Assembly: GCA_947630375.1 (NCBI GenBank)
Contig: CANRHH010000002.1
Coordinates: forward strand, 62,001 to 126,000
DNA: 64,000 nt
Source of the DNA: an uncultured Oscillospiraceae bacterium
Lineage (GTDB): Bacteria > Bacillota > Clostridia > Oscillospirales > Oscillospiraceae
Direction of reading: 5' to 3'
A program made the position numbers and the translations under genes. The notes under the pieces are model-generated. The model did no database searches. It worked only from the letters and a program-made list of their open reading frames with translations, and had not been told where the DNA came from. This document shows positions 17,699 through 25,202 of this stretch, piece by piece. The stretch's first letter is position 1. The number at the start of each line of letters is the position of its first letter.

Positions 17699-17900
17699 CA
17701 ATATAGATACATTTAACTTGCCCGGCAAACTTGTTTTCCAGCGCTTTCAGTGCCAACAGGTTGTCCCCGTGGATCAGCATATTTGTGGTATCGGGGTCGG
17801 CACCGGTATTAGATAGCTCCGGCTGCTCGATCAAGAGACGTGGCTCTATTTTGATAGGTTCTTCTTTGCCGAACCATGTCAGTTCAAGTTTGTTGGCCAT
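17699..17900 (-). pseudogene. Type III restriction-modification mod gene, 5' fragment
   Basis: The first 67 residues (MANKLELTWFGKEEP..., then NMLIHGDNLLALKALEN and GQVKCIYIE) match the N-terminus of type III Mod adenine methylases, where the text should go on to DPPYNTG. Instead the similarity stops at IYIE and 23 unrelated codons end at 17,628. AAGGAG still precedes the ATG. The catalytic motif is missing, so the product cannot methylate. This looks like the remnant of a defence gene deleted when the CBASS operon or neighbouring DNA arrived. Confidence 0.75.
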
Positions 17901-18049
17901 TACTTATCTCCTTCAATTCTTTGGCTGTTTCTGTCTGCTATACATTGCCATTTTACAAAATTATACTCAAAAAAGCAAGTGAAGGCAAGAGATATTGACA
18001 GATTTCGCGTCCCGCTCTTTTCTCTCTTCGTTGCTCTCGGTGTCCCCTC

Positions 18050-18453
18050 AAAACAAGAACAGTTTTGCATAGCAGGACCCTGCGCGCTGTTCTTGTTTTT
18101 CATTTTCTCCGCCCTGGAGCCAAACGGGTTTTGCAGTTTGGTGCTCCAGTGGACGGAGAAAATGGCAGGGTGTTCTGAGGGGAGCATCCCCTCAGCTCGG
18201 GGTTTCCAATAGGGGTGAGAAGCCCCTGTTGGCATGGGGTGTCCAGAGGGGAACGGCGTTCCCCTTGCCCGGAAGAATCCAAAGAAACCGGAGGTTTCGT
18301 GGCACACGATTTTGCTTGCAAAGTCTAGTGTGTTATACCTTTTGCGGCCGCCGTCGCCGGAAAGGGGCTGTCACCGTGCCGGACAGACCGTTTCTGGAGA
18401 CGACAGAAGGGCGAATATTTGCAAGCCGGGTATGCCTGCAAATATTCGCCCTT
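18050..18453. repeat. Array of perfect hairpins in a 660-bp gene-free region
   Basis: From 17,901 to 18,567 no convincing gene is present; the open frames there are shadows. Instead there are at least six inverted repeats: 18,050-18,099 (13-bp arms, AAAACAAGAACAG); 18,101-18,164 (composite stem CATTTTCTCC, CTGGAGC, CAAAC with matching right arms); 18,175-18,095+ (CTGAGGGGA/TCCCCTCAG, ending 18,195); 18,211-18,227 (AGGGG/CCCCT); 18,247-18,265 (AGGGGAACG/CGTTCCCCT); and 18,407-18,453 (17-bp arms). The series may be an origin of transfer, a replication origin or a structured RNA. It lies downstream of the sigma/Xre operon, so it could also end that transcript. The function is unknown. Confidence 0.7.
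18407..18453. repeat. 17-bp perfect inverted repeat
   Basis: AAGGGCGAATATTTGCA (18,407-18,423) and its exact complement (18,437-18,453) surround a 13-base loop. It is the longest arm in the hairpin array and has no T run after it, so it is not a simple terminator. A nic-site hairpin or protein-binding site is possible. Confidence 0.7.
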
Positions 18454-18567
18454 CGAGTGGAGGTGCTGCGGCAGAGCGGAGGTCGGAGACCGGGAGCGGA
18501 GCTGCAGCGCCGCGCCGCAAGAGGTATATAAAACCCGCCGAAACGACGTGCCCCGTTCTTCAAAAAA

Positions 18568-19194
18568 CTACAAGTGCAGCTCCAGCGATATATCTTCTAA
18601 AGCCGCCTTCTCCGTGGACTTCGCTCTGCTCTCCGTGAGATGAAAATGCTTTGCAGTTTCCGCCAGCGGATGCTCTGTGTCGTCGTCAAAGCCGAAGCGA
18701 TACCGCAGATACTTTTCGTTTCTGGCCTCGATCTCTCCCAGCGCCCGGTGGATCTCTTCAATCCGCTCTTTCGCCAGATAGATCTCCTCCGGTTCTCGCC
18801 TGACGGAACCTTCAGAGGAGATGTGTTCGCTGCTTTCGGCCTCACCCTTTACGGCATCGTCCAGAGAAATCAGCTCATTCAGCTTCTTCCCCTCAAAGGA
18901 CGCGCTCTGCAAACGGATGTAATCCAGCATAGCGTTTTTTACTGCCGGCCCCGCATAGGTCAGAAACAGATTCCCGCTTTCAGGATCATAACTTTCGATG
19001 CAGCCGTACAGCCCCAGGGAGCCCTCCTGTACAAGATCGTCCGGGTCGATCTGCAAGGCAGTGTTCAGTTCTGGCTGGGCGTTCCAAAGCTCGTAGGCGG
19101 TCTTTTTTATAAAAGAGATATTCTTTTCAATGAGCTGTTCCCGCGCTTGGGAATCCCCTGCCTTTGCCTGAACACAGAGCTGTTCATTTGTCAT
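18568..19194 (-). CDS. Sigma-70 family RNA polymerase sigma factor of the element
   Basis: 208 residues. Region 2 is clear (DPDDLVQEGSLGLYGCIESYD, then LTYAGPAVKNAMLDYIR), followed by a charged linker rich in Glu/Ser and a C-terminal region 4-like helix pair (HPLAETAKHFHLTESRAKSTEKAALEDI). Such short sigma factors with regions 2 and 4 occur on clostridial integrative elements and probably direct element genes. The start overlaps the end of the upstream Xre regulator gene by 11 bases, so both proteins come from one transcript driven by the promoter at about 20,250-20,276. The target promoters are unknown. Confidence 0.82.
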   Translation of the reverse strand: MTNEQLCVQAKAGDSQAREQLIEKNISFIKKTAYELWNAQPELNTALQIDPDDLVQEGSLGLYGCIESYDPESGNLFLTYAGPAVKNAMLDYIRLQSASFEGKKLNELISLDDAVKGEAESSEHISSEGSVRREPEEIYLAKERIEEIHRALGEIEARNEKYLRYRFGFDDDTEHPLAETAKHFHLTESRAKSTEKAALEDISLELHL

Positions 19195-20041
19195 GGCCGC
19201 TCCTGTCCTTGCGCTTTTTCCTGCTGATCATAGCGAGGAAAAGTTTCTTGACCTGCTCCGGGTCAACGCCGCGGAGATCAGAAACAGACTTTGCGACTGC
19301 ATCGGCCAGCTGCTCCTCTGTGACATGGCGGCTGATCTTTCCGTTTGGCAGTTCGGCAACGATCTTCTTCATGGCCTCGGAGGTCAGTTTGCGAGAATCT
19401 GTCAGCTTGCGAGAATCCGCCTGCTTGCTGTCCGCTTCTTTTTTCACAGCCTTCACCGCGGTCATAAACGAATTTTGTATGGCGTCCAGGTCTGCCTGAT
19501 ACACCGGCCTTTGCAGCTTCTTTACATCGGCAGCGGCGGCAGGCTCGTTTCTGAGCATTCCGGCCACCATAGCAAACAGCTGGTTTTGCACGGCGAAGCC
19601 CTTTGCCATCTCGTCATCCAGATAGCCGGAGATCAGATTTGTGGTATTGGCAAACTCCGGAGTCTCAAGCAGCGCGTTGACGACCCGTGGATCGACCTTA
19701 TGCGTATAGAGATTTTTCGCCGCCTGTACCGACAGGCCCAGCTCGGAAATATCGTAGTTCACCCGGTCGGGGATGTCTGTCTCGCCTAGGAGGAAGTCGG
19801 TGGAGACATCAAACACGCGGGCAATGCGAATGACATTCTCATCGCCCAGCTTGTCTGTTTTGCCGCTGATAAACCGGCTCAACAGGCTCTCCGAGCAGCC
19901 GATCCGGTCGGCAAGCTCTGCCTGCGAGATCTTATGGTATTTCATCAGATCCTGTACACGGTCTCGGACCTTCCCGGAGAGGAACACACTCTCATCGCTC
20001 ATGGACCACACCTCATCTTTTTCTTGTTTACCTTTGCTCAT
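19184..20041 (-). CDS. Xre-family transcriptional regulator of the element
   Basis: 285 residues. Helix-turn-helix near residues 26-75 (MKYHKISQAELADRIGCSE, LLSRFISGK), which then continues RVFDVSTDFLLGETD, as in immunity-repressor-like proteins. The rest is an unassigned C-terminal region with a short tandem repeat (DSRKLT DSRKLT) near residues 210-222 and a lysine-rich end. GGAGG lies seven bases before ATG 20,041. It probably represses or times the element genes and is coupled to the sigma factor that overlaps its stop codon. Its operator may be one of the inverted repeats in the divergent spacer. Confidence 0.8.
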   Translation of the reverse strand: MSKGKQEKDEVWSMSDESVFLSGKVRDRVQDLMKYHKISQAELADRIGCSESLLSRFISGKTDKLGDENVIRIARVFDVSTDFLLGETDIPDRVNYDISELGLSVQAAKNLYTHKVDPRVVNALLETPEFANTTNLISGYLDDEMAKGFAVQNQLFAMVAGMLRNEPAAAADVKKLQRPVYQADLDAIQNSFMTAVKAVKKEADSKQADSRKLTDSRKLTSEAMKKIVAELPNGKISRHVTEEQLADAVAKSVSDLRGVDPEQVKKLFLAMISRKKRKDRSGHDK

Positions 20042-20247
20042 TTCAAACCCTCCGTTTTTTCTTGCTGCCCGGAGAAGCTCGGCAAGAGGAGGTCAACGAA
20101 AGGAACCGCTTGACCGGTAAAGAAAAACCCAATGCCGGTCAAGAGTTCTCCTCATACGGACAACTCACTTTCGCGGCTCTTGGGAAGACTTCGCCTTGTC
20201 AGCGGCTCCACAGCACAGCAAAATATTTTCTTGTCTTGGATGTGGTT

Positions 20248-20276
20248 ATTGTATCAAAAACGTATATGCCTGTCAA
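20248..20276 (-). promoter_or_regulatory. Sigma-A type promoter of the Xre/sigma operon
   Basis: On the minus strand TTGACA (20,271-20,276) and TACAAT (20,248-20,253) are separated by exactly 17 bases, close to consensus. It lies about 200 bases before the Xre start, giving a long 5' leader. Confidence 0.75.
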
Positions 20277-20339
20277 TGCGCTTTAGCAAAAAAGTGTTCG
20301 TGTTGTCGAAAATTTGCTGAAAAGCACGCAAGGAAAGTC

Positions 20340-20378
20340 TTGCCTTTCCCTTATTATTTGGTATAATTTAAGGGAAAG
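20340..20378 (+). promoter_or_regulatory. fic promoter with overlapping inverted repeat
   Basis: TTGCCT (20,340-20,345) and TATAAT (20,362-20,367) are 16 bases apart. A 10-bp inverted repeat, CTTTCCCTTA (20,344-20,353) and TAAGGGAAAG (20,369-20,378), brackets the -10 box, so a repressor bound there would block the promoter. The fic product has a C-terminal winged-helix-like part and could itself be the repressor. Confidence 0.65.
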
Positions 20379-20395
20379 ACTTTGAGGTGAGGGAA

Positions 20396-21442
20396 ATGAG
20401 AGATTTCAACTATTCGGAGATCAGAAATCAAAAATGGGATTCGGATATTCTCGGTCTAATTGCCGCGATATATAAAGAGGCCGGGAAGCAGGAGATGTAC
20501 CTGAAGCAGCGCCCGGAGGAGCTTGAAAAGCTGGTCGAGATCGCAAAGATACAGAGCACCGAGGCTTCCAACGCGATAGAGGGCATCGTTACGACCAATA
20601 CGCGCATCCGGCAGCTGGTGGAGGAAAAGACGACGCCAAGGAACCGGGACGAGCAGGAGATTGCCGGCTACCGGGACGTTCTCAATCTAATCCACGAAAG
20701 TTTCGATGTGATTCCGGTCACACAGAACTATATTTTGCAGCTCCATAAGATTCTGTACAGTCATATGAATAACCCCATGGCTGGCAGGACGAAAAATGTG
20801 CAGAACTATATCAGCGCGACCTATCCCGACGGTCATGTGGAAATCTTATTTACGCCGCTGGCCCCCTATGAGACGCCGGAAGCGCTGGACAGGATCTGCG
20901 CAGAGTATAACCGCGTCATCGGGAACATGGAGGTCGAGCCGCTGATCGCTATACCCGTTTTCATCCACGACTTTCTCTGTATTCACCCCTTCAATGATGG
21001 AAACGGCAGAATGAGCCGACTGCTGACCACACTGCTGCTCTACCGAAGCGGCTTTTATGTCGGCAAATATATCTCCCTGGAAGCGAAGATCGCAAAGGAT
21101 AAAGACCTGTATTATGACGCGCTCGGCCAAGCGCAGATCGGTTGGCATGAGGGCAAAGAGGACGCCGTTCCCTTCATCAAATATCTGCTGGGCACGGTCC
21201 TCGCCGCCTATAAGGACTTTGGGGAGCGGTTTGCCCTGGTAGAGACAAAGCTGCCCGCGCTGGAAACAGTCAGACGCGCTGCCACGAACAAAGTCGGCCG
21301 TTTTACAAAGCAGGACATTCGGGAACTGTGCCCTGCGCTTAGTGTCAGTTCCGTTGAGGGTGCGCTGCGAAAGCTGGTGGCCTCCGGTGAACTGAAGCGG
21401 GAAGGGGCAGGGAAGAATACTTGCTATTACAGGGTAAACTGA
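20396..21442 (+). CDS. Fic-family AMP-transferase with self-inhibitory helix
   Basis: 348 residues. Fic core motif HPFNDGNGRMSR (from about residue 197) carries the catalytic His and the nucleotide-binding loop. An upstream SNAIEG (58-63) matches the (S/T)xxxE(G/N) inhibitory helix, which puts it among self-inhibited class II Fic proteins. The C-terminus (about 280-348) looks like a winged helix (VGRFTKQDIRELCPALSVSSVEGALRKLV). Fic enzymes move AMP or related groups onto proteins. ATG 20,396 is used because GAGGTGAGG precedes it; a GTG at 20,387 is too close. In the element it may act as a toxin-like or regulatory cargo protein. Confidence 0.85.
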   Translation: MRDFNYSEIRNQKWDSDILGLIAAIYKEAGKQEMYLKQRPEELEKLVEIAKIQSTEASNAIEGIVTTNTRIRQLVEEKTTPRNRDEQEIAGYRDVLNLIHESFDVIPVTQNYILQLHKILYSHMNNPMAGRTKNVQNYISATYPDGHVEILFTPLAPYETPEALDRICAEYNRVIGNMEVEPLIAIPVFIHDFLCIHPFNDGNGRMSRLLTTLLLYRSGFYVGKYISLEAKIAKDKDLYYDALGQAQIGWHEGKEDAVPFIKYLLGTVLAAYKDFGERFALVETKLPALETVRRAATNKVGRFTKQDIRELCPALSVSSVEGALRKLVASGELKREGAGKNTCYYRVN

Positions 21443-21593
21443 TTTTGGCATCCGGGCAAATTCACCTGGGAAAATTGCCTCATCCCCGTTGGTGCTGTCT
21501 CAAGATACATTAGAACAAACCAATTTGTATTATAGAGGAAAAATAGTTGTTAACTTTACTATAGCTGACTATTCTACGAAAAGAGGTACATAA

Positions 21594-22853
21594 ATGTTAG
21601 GAAAAACACATATTACTCTGGGAATAGCATCATCATTGATTCTAACCCAACCGGAAACTGTATCTGGTGTTATCGGTGCAATGGTTGGGGGTGCCTTAGG
21701 TGGTTGGATCGTTGATGTTGACTGCAAAAAAACAGATGCAGATCAAGAAAAGATTTTTGATTCTATAATTGATGGGTTATTTATCGGGGCACTCATTATG
21801 GTGGACTGTCTCCTTGACAATGGAATATGCCAATACATCCTGAGTAATTGGGGATTTCAGATATGGGGGGCATTGATTGGATTTATTGTTTTACTATTAA
21901 TTGGGTTTAATACAACGCACAGAACATTCACTCACTCATTATTTGCAATGCTCTTGTTCGGAATAACTATGTATTTTTTCTGTAGGCCAATAGCAATTTC
22001 GTTCGTTATAGGCTATACATCCCATCTGGTAGCAGATTTATTTAACAAAAAGGGTATACAGATACTGTACCCTGTTAAGAGTAGAATCTGTCTGAATTTG
22101 TGTTTATCAAATGGAACCGCAAACAAAGTATTGTTTTGGGTTGCTTTGGGGTTGGATGTTCTGGCTGGGAGTTTTTTCTTTGCTACCGCAATGGTTAATT
22201 CTCCTGATAATTCAATGCTTATTTCAAATATACATAAGGCAAACTTCTTTGGAGTAAATGCACTTCAGTTATATTTGATTTTCATTAATATTATTACTTT
22301 TTTGGGGTTTCAGCGAAATTGGAAGTTGCGCGAACGAGAAGAAGACAAAAGTCAAAGAATAGTTCTGGAGTTTGAAGTATGGGTTCTGGACTTTTTAGTT
22401 TTCATAGGTGGCGGTATAGGTATGCTCGTTGCCTTATTAATTCATCTCCGTTACCCGTCTGGATATAACGGTAATTGGTGCTCCTTTTGCTATGCCAGCG
22501 TTTTATTCTGGTTAACAATATATTGTTATATTTGTAATCCCTTCGGCACTACGATTTTTCCAATTACTTGGCTGTCCATTAAACATATTCCACTTTTTGT
22601 TTACTTGGTTGGAATAAATCTCTTGAGCGCATTTGCATTCTATTATTTTAGAAAACGGCACTTGAAAGAGTATAGTTTAGTCCATACATTTCTATTGTTA
22701 TTAGGTGCGCTCGGAGGAACAATTGGTGGGTTTGTTACGACATTACGAATCCATAAAGAGAACTTATTTAATTACGCTGTCGTAGGTTTTCCTATTATGA
22801 TTATAAGCCAAGTCGTTTTCATTATTTACATGATGTCAATAAAAATCTTTTGA
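21594..22853 (+). CDS. YdjM-type membrane hydrolase-like protein with extra C-terminal membrane domains
   Basis: 419 residues, about ten hydrophobic segments. The first 160 residues fit the YdjM (DUF457) family of membrane-bound metal-dependent hydrolase-like proteins: MLGKTHITLGIASS (His6), WIVDVDCK, NTTHRTFTHSL and GYTSHLVADLFN supply the usual His/Asp residues. The remainder contains two stretches (about 230-290 and 340-419) reminiscent of the DUF1294 membrane family (LINxxxF...LLLLGALGGTIGGF). That double extension is unusual to me. The gene is AT-rich like the defence cargo. Its own promoter seems to lie in 21,443-21,593, but I cannot fix it. Confidence 0.6.
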   Translation: MLGKTHITLGIASSLILTQPETVSGVIGAMVGGALGGWIVDVDCKKTDADQEKIFDSIIDGLFIGALIMVDCLLDNGICQYILSNWGFQIWGALIGFIVLLLIGFNTTHRTFTHSLFAMLLFGITMYFFCRPIAISFVIGYTSHLVADLFNKKGIQILYPVKSRICLNLCLSNGTANKVLFWVALGLDVLAGSFFFATAMVNSPDNSMLISNIHKANFFGVNALQLYLIFINIITFLGFQRNWKLREREEDKSQRIVLEFEVWVLDFLVFIGGGIGMLVALLIHLRYPSGYNGNWCSFCYASVLFWLTIYCYICNPFGTTIFPITWLSIKHIPLFVYLVGINLLSAFAFYYFRKRHLKEYSLVHTFLLLLGALGGTIGGFVTTLRIHKENLFNYAVVGFPIMIISQVVFIIYMMSIKIF

Positions 22854-22895
22854 CAGAAAATCATAATCTCAAAACCATATAAGCAGCTCTCATAA

Positions 22896-22953
22896 TTAGT
22901 CAAGTACGATTTGACAAATCGTACTTGACTAAATTCTTATAATTTGCTATACT
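22896..22953 (+). promoter_or_regulatory. Promoter with 37-bp perfect palindrome
   Basis: TTAGTCAAGTACGATTTG (22,896-22,913) and its exact complement (22,915-22,932) flank a single A. The right arm contains the -35 box TTGACT (22,925-22,930), and TATACT (22,948-22,953) follows after 17 bases. Any protein bound to the palindrome would cover the -35 box, so this is a strong operator candidate for the ATPase gene at 22,982. An attachment site of a nested insertion is an alternative. Confidence 0.75.
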
Positions 22954-22981
22954 ATAACCACTCTAAGTTGGAGGTAAAGTC

Positions 22982-24400
22982 ATGTTCATTGGCAGAGAGC
23001 GGGAATTGCAGGCGTTGGACCGGTTGTATATGTCGAACAAGTTTGAATTTGTGGTCATTTACGGACGCCGCCGTGTCGGGAAGACCGCGCTGATCAATCA
23101 GTTTATCAGGGGTAAAAACGCCATCTATTTTATGGGCGTTGAAAGTAACGCCAAGCAAAACCTCAAAAACTTCAGTAAAAACATTTTAGAGTACCATACC
23201 GGGATCGAGGCAGAAAGTTCTTTTCAGTCCTTTCAGGCCGCCCTGGAATATGTGTTTAAGCTGTCCGAAAACGAGCGGCTCATACTCGCTGTCGATGAAT
23301 ACCCCTATGTGGCCCGGTCAGAGGGCAGCCTCGCCTCCACATTTCAACTGCTCATCGATAAGTATAAAGACAGTTCAAAGCTGATGCTGATCCTCTGCGG
23401 CTCGTCTATGTCCTACATGGAGGATCACGTTCTCGCCTACAAAGCACCGCTGTACGGCCGGCGGACAGCGCAAATGAAGATCGTTCCCTTCGACTTTGAG
23501 GAGACTTGCCGATATTTTCGGCATTTTTCCGATGAAGACAAGGCGCTGATTTACGGAATTGTCGGCGGAACGCCTCAATATCTGCTGCAAATGAATGACG
23601 AACTGAGTGTCGAGGAAAATATTAAAAACACCTTTTTGAACCCCACGTCTGCGCTGTTTGAGGAGCCGGAAAATCTGCTCAAGCAGGAGGTGCGAGAGCC
23701 TTCGCTTTATAACGCCATCATCACGGCGATTGCCACCGGCGCTGCCCGGATGTCGGAAATCTCCAACAAGGTCGGTGAGGACACCAATGTGTGCTCCACC
23801 TATGTGAAAAACCTTGTCTCTCTGGGTCTCATCCGAAAAGAGATACCCTACGGCGAAAGAACATCCAGAAAGGCACTTTATTCCATAGAGGACAATATGT
23901 TTCGCTTCTGGTATCGCTTCGTGCCGGAGAACAATTCCATCATTGCCCGCGGCGCGGCCGACCTCGCCTATAAGCGAATAGAACCGTTTCTGTCCGACTA
24001 TATGGGCAATGTGTTTGAGGAAATATGCAAACAGCACCTTTGGAAACTGCTGCTTGCCGGAAAATGCCCAGTGCAGTTTTCCTCGCTCGGCCGCTGGTGG
24101 GGCAACAACCCGACAGAAAGGCGGCAGGAGGAAATCGATATTCTCGGCGAGCAGGACAAAAACACTGCCCTTTTTGGCGAGTGCAAATGGACAAATGAAA
24201 AGGTCGATCTCGGCATTCTGGAAACACTCATAAAGCGCAGTAATCTGTTTCCTTATCAAGAAAAACACTTTTACCTATTTGCCAAGTCCGGTTTTACCAA
24301 AGGCTGTGTCGATAAGGCAAGCGAGATGGGTAATGTGACGCTGGTGAGCTATCAGGATATAATGCGGGCTATGAAGGAAAACGAGGATGTAAACATCTAA
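22982..24400 (+). CDS. AAA ATPase with DUF234-type C-terminal domain
   Basis: 472 residues, start after GGAGGTAAAGTC. N-terminal MFIGRERELQALDRLY and P-loop YGRRRVGKTAL (near 24-34), Walker B LILAVDEYPY, sensor LCGSSMSYME: the archaeal-ATPase/AAA_14-like group. A winged-helix segment (MSEISNKVGEDTNVCSTYVKNLVSLGLIRKE) and a DUF234-like end with EEIDILGEQDKNTALFGECKW, a PD-(D/E)XK-like D...E-x-K pattern, follow. Related proteins are common in gut Firmicutes and Bacteroidetes and their role is unclear; some may be DNA-processing or toxin-like. A perfect palindrome covers its promoter. Confidence 0.8.
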   Translation: MFIGRERELQALDRLYMSNKFEFVVIYGRRRVGKTALINQFIRGKNAIYFMGVESNAKQNLKNFSKNILEYHTGIEAESSFQSFQAALEYVFKLSENERLILAVDEYPYVARSEGSLASTFQLLIDKYKDSSKLMLILCGSSMSYMEDHVLAYKAPLYGRRTAQMKIVPFDFEETCRYFRHFSDEDKALIYGIVGGTPQYLLQMNDELSVEENIKNTFLNPTSALFEEPENLLKQEVREPSLYNAIITAIATGAARMSEISNKVGEDTNVCSTYVKNLVSLGLIRKEIPYGERTSRKALYSIEDNMFRFWYRFVPENNSIIARGAADLAYKRIEPFLSDYMGNVFEEICKQHLWKLLLAGKCPVQFSSLGRWWGNNPTERRQEEIDILGEQDKNTALFGECKWTNEKVDLGILETLIKRSNLFPYQEKHFYLFAKSGFTKGCVDKASEMGNVTLVSYQDIMRAMKENEDVNI

Positions 24401-24460
24401 TTACCTGCATTGGCCGGCGTTACCTGAAAAAGCTTGATTTTAACCTTCACCGTATGCCCT

Positions 24461-24507
24461 GCCCTCCTGGGTCTTGCATTTTTGCAAGATTTCAGGAGGG
24501 CTCTTTT
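24461..24507 (+). terminator. Terminator after the DUF234 ATPase
   Basis: GCCCTCCTG (24,461-24,469) pairs with CAGGAGGGC (24,493-24,501) and inside it TCTTGCA pairs with TGCAAGA; TCTTTT follows. It lies about 60 bases past the ATPase stop. Confidence 0.85.
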
Positions 24508-24552
24508 AATTTTCTTGCATTTATGCCGGATTTTTTAGGTCTAAGACTTTTT

Positions 24553-24600
24553 CTTCGTATATTCAAACGGCAAAAGAAATTGCCGGAAAAATATACGAAG
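24553..24600 (+). promoter_or_regulatory. Nested hairpin overlapping the primase ribosome site
   Basis: CTTCGTATATT (24,553-24,563) pairs with AATATACGAAG (24,590-24,600), and CGGCAA (24,568-24,573) pairs with TTGCCG (24,580-24,585). The right arm runs into AAGGAG (24,598-24,603), the ribosome site for ATG 24,612. In RNA the fold would partly hide that site; in DNA it could be an operator or origin element. Confidence 0.65.
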
Positions 24601-24611
24601 GAGAGATGCCA

Positions 24612-25202
24612 ATGACAATTTTTGAAGCTGTCAAGTCCCAGGTCACGCCGAGAATGGCGGCGGAGCACTGGGGTTTGATGGTGGGCCGGAACGGAATGAT
24701 TTGCTGCCCGTTCCACGAGGACCGGCACCCAAGCCTGAAGCTGAATGAGGATTACTTCTACTGCTTCGGCTGCGGGGCCAAGGGGGACGTGATCGACTTC
24801 ACCTCACGGCTCCTGGGATTGACCGAAAAGGAGGCTGCCCAAAAGCTGGCCGCGGACTTCGGCATCCGGGAGGTCAAGCCCTCCGTGATGGCAAAGCTGC
24901 ACGCTTACAAAGCCCGGGCAGATGACGAGAAACACTGTTCTCAGGTGTTGCGGGAGTATCTGCGTATCCTGAAGGACTGGAAAACAGCTTACGCCCCGCC
25001 GTCGCCGGATGCAGAGCCGGACCTCCGGTTTGTGGAGGCTTGCCATATGCTGGAGTGTACGCAGTACATGGTGGACCTGCTGGAGCTCAGTCCTCCCAAT
25101 GAGCGTGCCGGTATCGTGGAGGACATGATGAAGGACGGCAAGATCGCGCTTTTGCAGGAGCGTCTGGATGAGATCAGGGAGGACGCCCATGAGCAGACGT
25201 GA
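24612..25202 (+). CDS. CHC2 zinc-finger DNA primase-like protein
   Basis: 196 residues. The CHC2 zinc-binding pattern of DnaG-type primases is present: CCPFHEDRHPSLKL (Cys32, His35) and YCFGCGAKGDVIDF (Cys51, Cys54). The catalytic TOPRIM domain is absent, so it is a zinc-finger-only protein that probably works with the primase-helicase encoded by the next gene, which overlaps it by 14 bases. Such pairs are typical of integrative elements and suggest that the excised circle replicates. ATG 24,612 is eight bases from AAGGAG; ATG 24,606 is too close. Confidence 0.85.
   Translation: MTIFEAVKSQVTPRMAAEHWGLMVGRNGMICCPFHEDRHPSLKLNEDYFYCFGCGAKGDVIDFTSRLLGLTEKEAAQKLAADFGIREVKPSVMAKLHAYKARADDEKHCSQVLREYLRILKDWKTAYAPPSPDAEPDLRFVEACHMLECTQYMVDLLELSPPNERAGIVEDMMKDGKIALLQERLDEIREDAHEQT

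Larger units (their letters stand above)
20042..20395. promoter_or_regulatory. Divergent control region between the Xre/sigma operon and fic
   Basis: 354 bases without a gene. On the minus strand it holds the promoter listed at 20,248-20,276; on the plus strand it holds the promoter and operator-like repeat at 20,340-20,378. The 20,060-20,230 part is moderately GC-rich leader DNA for the Xre gene, in which I see no further clear signal. Confidence 0.6.

Noticed and set aside
17900..18560. Several overlapping open frames in the hairpin region
   Set aside because: Each crosses perfect inverted repeats, has no ribosome site and no family-like sequence; the DNA structure is the more likely content.
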